Assembly (NCBI GenBank): GCA_022704885.1
Contig: JAKJFO010000062.1
Coordinates: 1 to 19,716 of the forward strand
Direction: 5' to 3'
DNA: 19,716 nt
Source: Candidatus Rifleibacteriota bacterium
GTDB taxonomy: Bacteria > Riflebacteria > Ozemobacteria > Ozemobacterales > Ozemobacteraceae
Position 1 is the stretch's first letter. Each line of letters starts with the position of its first letter. This document shows positions 14,351 through 19,716 of this stretch, in pieces. A model generated the notes under the pieces. The model saw only the letters and a list, made by a program, of their open reading frames with translations, was not told the origin of the DNA and made no database searches. The position numbers and the translations under genes were made by a program.

Positions 14351-16663
14351 CTACTTTGCCTCCATGACCCATACGCCCGACCAGTCTTCAGGCGGCGGGT
14401 TAAGCTTCAAAAATTGCGCGCGCTCCACGTAAATCTTGCTCGGCTTGTCTTCGGGGTTGATCGCCAGACAGTCGCTGAACAGTTTTATCGCGGCATCCCA
14501 CTTGCGGGCTCGATAAGCTGCCAGACCGTCTTTGAACATTCCCAGCACCTCACCCATTCCCGGAAAAGTCTCGCGGGTATGATACGAAAGTATCTCGTAG
14601 ATGGCGACAGGTTGCGTCTTGCCCTTGACCACTACCAGATCGATCTCGCGCTGACGATAGGTGCCCTTTAGCCGGCGATTGGTGAATTCGCTGATCAGAA
14701 TTCTGGTGCCATACTGCTTACATGCCGATTCAAGGCGCGACGCAAGGTTAACGCCATCACCGATGATGGTAAAATCCATGCGTTTGCACGACCCGATATT
14801 GCCCGAGACAACCGTGTCTGTATTCAACCCGATTCCGATATTTACGGGAAGCCGTCCCTCGGAAGTGCGCAGCCGGTTCCATTTATTGAGCGTCTCGACC
14901 ATTGCAATGGCGGCCCGCACCGAACGGTCGGCATCATCTTCATGTGGCACCGGAATACCGAAAGCCGCCATTATCGCATCGCCGATAAACTTATCGAGCA
15001 TGCCGTGTTCATGCTGAATACAATCGACCATCAGCGTGAAATATTCGTTGAGCAGAGCAACTGTGCCCTGTGGGCCAAGCTGTTCAGTCAGCGTCGTGAA
15101 GCCTCTGATGTCAGCAAACAGAACCGTAGCCTCGACATTGGTGCCGCCCAGAATCTCGGTGCCTGATGCCAGCAGGCGATCCGCTATCGCCGGGTCCATA
15201 TAGCGAGACATCGTCGATTTCAGACGTTTTTCGTTGCTGATATCTTCGATGATGATCATTGTGCCGATGCGCTTCTGATCGATATTGAGCAGTGACTGCA
15301 CGGTAAGATTGACCGAAAGTGTCTCATCACCGACCTTCAGCGGCGCATCCACCGAAGTCTGCTGCTCGCCAGTCTCGTTTACCAGACGCAGCTTTTCGAG
15401 CACCCATTCGTTGGCACCGATAAAAAAATCGCTTGTCTTCTTGCCGATTATCTCGGCCCCAGTTACTTTGAGTATCCTTGAGCACGCCGCATTGCAGGTG
15501 GCAATACGCCCTGCGACATCGAGAGTTATCAGACCATTCGACATTGACTCGAGCATGGCCTCGTTGTAATTCTTCATCGCCTGCACATCGGCGAACAGTT
15601 TGGCGTTTTCGAGCGCAATCGAAACCTGTGCGGTGAAGGCGCGCAGACGGGCTTCGTCTTCCTGCGAAAACGGGCCGCCATGTTTGTTGAGAACCTGGGT
15701 AACGCCGATGGTGCGGCCATTCTTATTGATGACCGGTACGCACAGAATCGAGCGCGTAAAAAAGCCGGTCTTCTTATCAAACGACGGGTTGAAGCGAAGA
15801 TCGGCGTAAGCATGCGGAATATTGATCGTGCGGCTCGACTTGAAAACTGCACCGGCAATACCAGCATGGCTCGGCATTCTGATCTGAGTCGACTCAAGCC
15901 CCTGCCCTACTTCTGACCAGAGTTCATCTGACTTTTCGTCATGCAGAAACAGGGTCGAGCGCTCGGCATTGAGCATGCGGGTGGCTTCGGCCATGACGTT
16001 CTGCAGCAGTGAACCCAGCTTGATATCAGAAGTCATCTCAGAAACTACATTGATAAATTCAAGCTCCTGCCGGCGAATCGTTTCCATCTGCTCGATGAAC
16101 TGCAGGCTCTGCAGCGACGGCGCACCCTGTTTCATCATCTCGCTGAGCAGGCGCATGTCTTCCTTGTTGAATCTGCCCTTCTTCTTGTTGAGAATCTGGG
16201 CAACCGCCATGATCTGCCCCTTGGCCGTCTTGATCGGCACACAGAGAATGTTGCGCGTGACAAACCCCGTCTGCTCATCGATATTCCGGTTGAAACGCGA
16301 ATCGGCGTAGGCATCGGGTATGATCAGTCCCTCGCCGCTCGTAAAAACATGACCGGCAATACCACTTGTACTGAGAATTCTGATCTCGCGCATGAAATTG
16401 CCCATCGCGACCCGCGAATAAAGCTCATTGGTGTTGGGATCATTCAAGAACAGCGACCCGCGTTCGGCATTGAGCCGTGAGGTTGCCGTCTCAACCAGCA
16501 TTTTCAGAACGGCATCGAGCGAATCCATCGCCGAAATCCGCCGCGAAATATCGAGCAGCAGCTCAGCTTCGGCCAGGCGCTTCTTCTGATCGCGCAGCAG
16601 AGATACACTACTGACGCCGGCAGACTTCTTTGCCGGACCTTTTTTATTCGCCCCTGTTTGCAT
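14351..16663 (-). CDS. Class III adenylate cyclase, GAF-GAF-PAS-CHD with C-terminal TPR-like motif (CyaB1-like)
   Basis: The 770-residue protein, counted from ATG 16663, contains GAF-A (about 35-190), GAF-B (about 215-360), PAS (about 366-480) and a class III cyclase domain (about 505-690). Metal aspartates D518 and D562 are present. K558 and D630 favour adenine, and N639 with R643 complete the transition-state pair, so it should make cAMP. GAF-B has the full NKFDE motif (N327, K328, F332, D336, E337); GAF-A has all but the final glutamate. Cyclic-nucleotide-binding GAF domains use this motif, and Anabaena CyaB1 has the same domain order, including a C-terminal TPR. The last 70 residues (YRARKWDAAIKLFSDCLAINPEDKPS) fit one TPR. 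A TTG at 16669 is discarded because GGGAGAG suits the ATG. The coiled-coil gene lies 36 bases upstream. Confidence 0.92.
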   Translation of the reverse strand: MQTGANKKGPAKKSAGVSSVSLLRDQKKRLAEAELLLDISRRISAMDSLDAVLKMLVETATSRLNAERGSLFLNDPNTNELYSRVAMGNFMREIRILSTSGIAGHVFTSGEGLIIPDAYADSRFNRNIDEQTGFVTRNILCVPIKTAKGQIMAVAQILNKKKGRFNKEDMRLLSEMMKQGAPSLQSLQFIEQMETIRRQELEFINVVSEMTSDIKLGSLLQNVMAEATRMLNAERSTLFLHDEKSDELWSEVGQGLESTQIRMPSHAGIAGAVFKSSRTINIPHAYADLRFNPSFDKKTGFFTRSILCVPVINKNGRTIGVTQVLNKHGGPFSQEDEARLRAFTAQVSIALENAKLFADVQAMKNYNEAMLESMSNGLITLDVAGRIATCNAACSRILKVTGAEIIGKKTSDFFIGANEWVLEKLRLVNETGEQQTSVDAPLKVGDETLSVNLTVQSLLNIDQKRIGTMIIIEDISNEKRLKSTMSRYMDPAIADRLLASGTEILGGTNVEATVLFADIRGFTTLTEQLGPQGTVALLNEYFTLMVDCIQHEHGMLDKFIGDAIMAAFGIPVPHEDDADRSVRAAIAMVETLNKWNRLRTSEGRLPVNIGIGLNTDTVVSGNIGSCKRMDFTIIGDGVNLASRLESACKQYGTRILISEFTNRRLKGTYRQREIDLVVVKGKTQPVAIYEILSYHTRETFPGMGEVLGMFKDGLAAYRARKWDAAIKLFSDCLAINPEDKPSKIYVERAQFLKLNPPPEDWSGVWVMEAK

Positions 16664-16699
16664 GTTCAAACTCTCCCACCGCCTGAATACGAACCACTA

Positions 16700-17251
16700 T
16701 CAGGATTTAAGCCGATCGATAACCTCACGCATCGACTGAACCGTGGCGTGCAGCTGCGAAACTTCGTCAGCAGCCCGCAACCGTTCCTTCTGAACCGCGT
16801 TTTCTTTATCGGCGCGCGCAGCCTCGAGCTCGTCACGCAGTCTGGCCGCCATTTCCCTGAGCTGTTTGACCTCGCCGGCATAGGTGGCATGCGTCGCCTG
16901 CACTGCCGCGCTCTTCTCTGACATCAGGTTTTCGAGCTGCGAACGCAGCTCCGAAATATGCCGTTTCAACTGGTTGATCTCATCCTGATTGCCGGAAATC
17001 GCCCGCTGCACCTCCTGCTCGCGCCGGATATGCGAGCGCTCGAGCTCGTTGCGCAGTTCGCCGATGGCTTCTTTGAGCATCGCGACTTCCTGAGCAGAAT
17101 CACGCCGGGCCGCCTGCACCGAGTCTGATGTCATGAGGCTCTTCTTTTCGAGTTCGCTGCGCAACTCGATAATCGTACGCTGCAGTTCGCGCACCTGCAG
17201 CTGTGCCTCATTGTTATTGACTGCCGCCTCGACCGCGCCAGATGTTTTCAC
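16700..17251 (-). CDS. Coiled-coil protein built of 36-residue repeats
   Basis: The 183-residue protein is almost entirely coiled coil. From residue 17 it consists of four exact 36-residue units and a partial fifth. Each unit follows the pattern xxE(V/I)xxLxxx(I/A)xxLRxELE and ends in a VQ-containing linker. It has no signal peptide, membrane segment or enzyme motif. Cytoplasmic scaffold, tether or oligomer-forming partner are the plausible roles. The next gene on the same strand, 36 bases on, encodes the GAF-GAF-PAS cyclase, so it may position or cluster that enzyme. The predicted start is GTG at 17251, with AGAGG about 10 bases upstream. No in-frame ATG exists before residue 40. Confidence 0.8.
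   Translation of the reverse strand: MKTSGAVEAAVNNNEAQLQVRELQRTIIELRSELEKKSLMTSDSVQAARRDSAQEVAMLKEAIGELRNELERSHIRREQEVQRAISGNQDEINQLKRHISELRSQLENLMSEKSAAVQATHATYAGEVKQLREMAARLRDELEAARADKENAVQKERLRAADEVSQLHATVQSMREVIDRLKS
16703..17203 (-). repeat. Four and two-thirds 36-residue (108-bp) coding repeats
   Basis: Units begin at residues 17, 53, 89, 125 and 161, all spaced by exactly 36 residues. LRxELE at unit positions 14-19 and E(V/I)xxL near position 3 recur, and a valine-glutamine pair recurs at positions 29-30. The repeat is visible only in protein; DNA similarity between units is partial. 36 is not a multiple of seven, so the heptad phase must be reset in each unit. Confidence 0.75.
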
Positions 17252-17380
17252 GCCATTTCGCCTCTCATATACTTTTGGGCAGACTGCATTCTATCTGCCA
17301 TAATGTTTGTCCTGACTTTTATGTACGATATCACCCCACCCCAGGCATGTCAATTTCACTGTCAACCACAGCTCAAATGC

Positions 17381-17411
17381 TTTAAAATTGCTGCGGGGGT
17401 TGCGGTATAAT
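17381..17411 (+). promoter_or_regulatory. Putative promoter for the 96-residue orphan gene
   Basis: A consensus TATAAT (17406-17411) follows TTTAAA (17381-17386) at 19 bases, or the overlapping TTAAAA at 18. The -35 element is weak, so an activator may be required. Transcription would start near 17418, about 40 bases before the ATG. The remaining intergenic DNA (17252-17380) shows no other recognisable element. I found no confident promoter for the minus-strand coiled-coil gene. Confidence 0.5.
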
Positions 17412-17457
17412 GAAACACAGAGCGCACGAAAATTATCGAGACTTGAAAGGAACCGCC

Positions 17458-17748
17458 ATGGCTTCGCGAAAAGAATGCACCGTAGCCGATATGATCAGGG
17501 CCCTCGAAAAGCTGGACCCGGCTTTGCCGGTCTATGACCATTACTTCGATGAAGAAGAGAGTGCCGAAGTATGGTTCAACGTTGCAAAACCCACTCCGAA
17601 AAAGAAAACCATCTACCTGACTGCCCATAAACAGGGCAAAAACATCAAAGTACAATGGACCGACGACAAGTCTTCCGGGCAGGTAATCGAACAGAAAAAG
17701 GTCGTCATCCTCTACCCGCCGGCCAGCAATGAAATAGAATTCGGCTGA
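17458..17748 (+). CDS. Uncharacterised 96-residue charged protein
   Basis: I do not recognise this 96-residue soluble protein. Residues 8-26 (TVADMIRALEKLDPALPVY) resemble the start of many small phage and bacterial proteins with a 'TV.(D/E).I..L..LD....V' helix, followed by beta-like segments (EVWFNVA, KTIYLTAHKQGKNIKVQW, KKVVILYPPA). The long lysine-rich loops suggest a nucleic-acid or acidic partner, but that is weak. The ATG at 17458 is preferred: AAAGGAACCGCC gives a good ribosome site, while the earlier in-frame ATG at 17410 lies inside the putative -10 box. Its stop is one base from the stop of the convergent ABC gene. Confidence 0.7.
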   Translation: MASRKECTVADMIRALEKLDPALPVYDHYFDEEESAEVWFNVAKPTPKKKTIYLTAHKQGKNIKVQWTDDKSSGQVIEQKKVVILYPPASNEIEFG

Positions 17749-17749
17749 T

Positions 17750-19555
17750 TTACTGTCGGTTGCAGAGATCGTGATAGAGGCCGCGGCGGGCGAGCAGTTC
17801 AGAGTGAGCACCGCGTTCAACGATTTCGCCATTGTCGATGACACAGATCATGTCGGCGTTGCGAATTGTAGCCAGGCGATGCGCGACGACGATGGAGGTT
17901 CTGTCGGCGAGCAGCTTCTGCAAGGCATCCTGAATGAGCAGTTCGGTCAACGTATCGACACTGGCCGTCGCCTCGTCGAGAATCAATATGCGCGGGTCGG
18001 CCAGAATGGCGCGCGCTATACAGATCAGCTGTCTCTGCCCGAGCGACAGATTGACACCGCCTTCGAGAATCTTTGTGCCATAGCCTTTGGGCAGATCGCA
18101 GATAAAGCCATGCGCATTGGCAGCGCGGGCGGCATTTTCGACTGCAGCCTGCGAAGCGCTCGGGCTCGAAAACCTGATGTTATCGGCTATCGTACCGGTA
18201 AAAAGAAAAGGATCCTGCGGTACCAGCCCCATCTGCCGCCGCAGCGAACGCTGGGTCACCTGACGGACATCGTAACCATCGATGAGCACAGCGCCCTCGC
18301 CGACATCGTAAAGTCTTGCGACCAGGCTGGCAAGCGTCGTCTTGCCGGCGCCGGTAGGGCCAACCAGTGCCACGGTCTGCCCTGGCTCGACGATCAGATT
18401 GATATCGTGCAGAATCTTGCGGTCAGCCTGATACTGAAACCCGATCTGACGGAACTCTACCTTACCGGTTATCCTCGGCATGTCGATTGCCGCCGGCTCA
18501 TCATAAATCGTCGGTTTCGTGTCGAGCATTTCGAGAACTCGCTCGCCGCCAGCCATCGCCGACTGCATTGTCGTATAAATCTGTGAGAGATCCTGAATTG
18601 GCTGAAAAAAGCGGCTTACATAAGCAAGAAACGCCACCACCGTGCCGAGCGTCAATTCGCCACGTGCCACCGCAACACCACCGAGCCACAAAACCGTTGC
18701 CGTCGCCAGAATTCCAAGAAAATCGACGGTTGGCAGAAAAATAAACGATAACGACATTGCTTCGATGTTGGCATCTCGATTGGCGCGGTTGACTTCTTCA
18801 AATTTTTCCGAAGAGACACCCTCACGCACAAACGCCTGAATTACGCGAATTCCCGAAATGTCTTCGGCCAGACCGCCAACGACCGCAGCCACCCGCTGCC
18901 GCGTCTTGCGAAAAGCCACCCGCGCGTGCCGCGAAAAGATCCAGGTTGCCAGCAGCATCAGTGGCAAGACCGCGAAAGTCGCGAGTGCCAGCGACAGGTC
19001 GAGCGAAAGCATTACCGCCACGATGCCGGCCAGCACCACGGTATCACCGATAATCGTTGCAACACCTGACGACAGCAGGTCGTTGATCACCGAAACATCG
19101 CTGATTACCCGCGAAATCGTCACTCCGACAATATGCGAATGGTGATATGACACCGGCAGGGCCTGAAGATGGGCAAACAGCTTTGCCCGCAACGAAGTCA
19201 GCACCCGCAGCCCGATCCATGACAGCAGATACTGCTGCAGCGACGTGGTCACATAGAGCGCGACGAACACTACGGCCATGAGCAGCGTTGTATAAAACAG
19301 ACCGGTGCTGTCACCGCCGGCGATGTCTTCGTCGATGGCGATTTTTATAAGATAAGGCGAGGTCAGCGCCAGAACAGAACTGATCAACATCAACAACAAA
19401 GCAGCGACCATACGCGCCCGGTGTGGCTTCAAAAATCCCAGCAACCGGCGCAGTATGCGCGGATCGACGGTCTTCCCGGCCGCGTCCTGCCCGAAACTCT
19501 GCATGGCGTCGCGCGGCCCCATCGCTGACCCGGCGGAACCGAATGAAAAGCTCAT
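17750..19555 (-). CDS. ABC exporter subunit, membrane plus ATPase (heterodimer half 2)
   Basis: The 601-residue protein is a type IV (MsbA/MDR-like) ABC half-transporter: an N-terminal six-helix membrane domain (about 40-335) and a nucleotide-binding domain (about 365-595). Walker A is GPTGAGKTT (399-407), the Q-loop is Q447, Walker B ends ILILDE (E528) and the switch histidine is H559. The signature is LSLGQ (503-507) instead of canonical LSGGQ. The start ATG overlaps the TGA of the upstream gene as ATGA, with AGGTGG before it. The pair therefore encodes a heterodimeric exporter, as in LmrCD, BmrCD and TM287/288, for lipids, drugs or peptides. The catalytic glutamate and histidine here support the active ATP site, which would pair with the signature of the other subunit. 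The transported substrate cannot be read from sequence. Confidence 0.93.
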   Translation of the reverse strand: MSFSFGSAGSAMGPRDAMQSFGQDAAGKTVDPRILRRLLGFLKPHRARMVAALLLMLISSVLALTSPYLIKIAIDEDIAGGDSTGLFYTTLLMAVVFVALYVTTSLQQYLLSWIGLRVLTSLRAKLFAHLQALPVSYHHSHIVGVTISRVISDVSVINDLLSSGVATIIGDTVVLAGIVAVMLSLDLSLALATFAVLPLMLLATWIFSRHARVAFRKTRQRVAAVVGGLAEDISGIRVIQAFVREGVSSEKFEEVNRANRDANIEAMSLSFIFLPTVDFLGILATATVLWLGGVAVARGELTLGTVVAFLAYVSRFFQPIQDLSQIYTTMQSAMAGGERVLEMLDTKPTIYDEPAAIDMPRITGKVEFRQIGFQYQADRKILHDINLIVEPGQTVALVGPTGAGKTTLASLVARLYDVGEGAVLIDGYDVRQVTQRSLRRQMGLVPQDPFLFTGTIADNIRFSSPSASQAAVENAARAANAHGFICDLPKGYGTKILEGGVNLSLGQRQLICIARAILADPRILILDEATASVDTLTELLIQDALQKLLADRTSIVVAHRLATIRNADMICVIDNGEIVERGAHSELLARRGLYHDLCNRQ

Positions 19556-19716
19556 AAGCCACCTGCCTTTTCCTGCTGATAATAAAGCTCGGCATACAAT
19601 CCTGAGCTTTTCAGCAGTTCGTCATGCGTTCCCCGGGCCGCTACCCGGCCATGGTCGAGAATCATGATCATATCGGCCTTTTGCAGCGTGCTCAGTCTTT
19701 GCGCAATGACAAAACA
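19552..19716 (-). CDS. ABC exporter subunit, C-terminal end (heterodimer half 1, partial)
   Basis: The last 54 codons of a second ABC half-transporter enter from the right edge. The reading frame gives FVIAQRLSTLQKADMIMIL and then a HGRVAARGTHDELL segment, with the end QQEKAGGL and stop TGA overlapping the next start as ATGA. This is the H-loop and tail of a nucleotide-binding domain. The switch histidine is glutamine (IAQRLST in place of IAHRLST), a substitution found in the degenerate subunit of heterodimeric exporters. Everything before the H-loop lies outside the window. Confidence 0.9.
   Translation of the reverse strand, partial: CFVIAQRLSTLQKADMIMILDHGRVAARGTHDELLKSSGLYAELYYQQEKAGGL

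Noticed and set aside
17771..18586. Plus-strand 271-residue frame opposite the ABC gene
   Set aside because: It lies within a full ABC ATPase domain on the minus strand and has no recognisable domain of its own.

Overview
The window looks like the chromosome of a Gram-negative bacterium with mixed base composition. It contains lipoprotein-sized and secreted proteins with signal peptides, an L,D-transpeptidase, class III cyclase signalling and a heterodimeric ABC exporter. I see no rRNA, tRNA, transposase, phage gene or CRISPR array. The phylum cannot be fixed from the sequence. The number of unrecognised proteins suggests a poorly cultured lineage.

Region 1 (1-7314, minus strand) is one tightly packed operon of seven genes, each overlapping the next by 4 to 13 bases. 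In transcription order it encodes a MoxR-type AAA+ ATPase, an unrecognised 314-residue protein, a fusion of a HEIGHH metallopeptidase-like domain with a von Willebrand A (VWA) domain, an unrecognised 189-residue protein, a PaaK-like adenylate-forming ligase, the nicotinamide riboside transporter PnuC, and a NadR-type NMN adenylyltransferase/nicotinamide riboside kinase that runs off the left edge. MoxR plus VWA pairs are known chaperone-like machines. Their fixed coupling here to a ligase and to nicotinamide riboside uptake and NAD synthesis is the most unusual thing in the window and the best candidate for an undescribed system.

Region 2 (7315-8813) holds a divergent regulatory segment with a near-consensus sigma-70 promoter. 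It drives a secreted protein with seven perfect-length 18-residue tryptophan repeats followed by a helical, TPR-like tail. A strong rho-independent terminator follows.

Region 3 (8814-13527, minus strand) carries an orphan 171-residue protein, an exported metallo-beta-lactamase-fold hydrolase, a Sel1-repeat protein with two predicted zinc knuckle pairs and a possible 29-residue leader ORF, a small PAS-domain protein and an exported metallophosphoesterase.

Region 4 (13528-19716) carries an exported YkuD L,D-transpeptidase on the plus strand. It is followed by a coiled-coil protein and a GAF-GAF-PAS-cyclase with the architecture of Anabaena CyaB1 (minus strand), a 96-residue plus-strand orphan, and a two-gene heterodimeric ABC exporter (minus strand). 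The second exporter gene is only partly inside the window.
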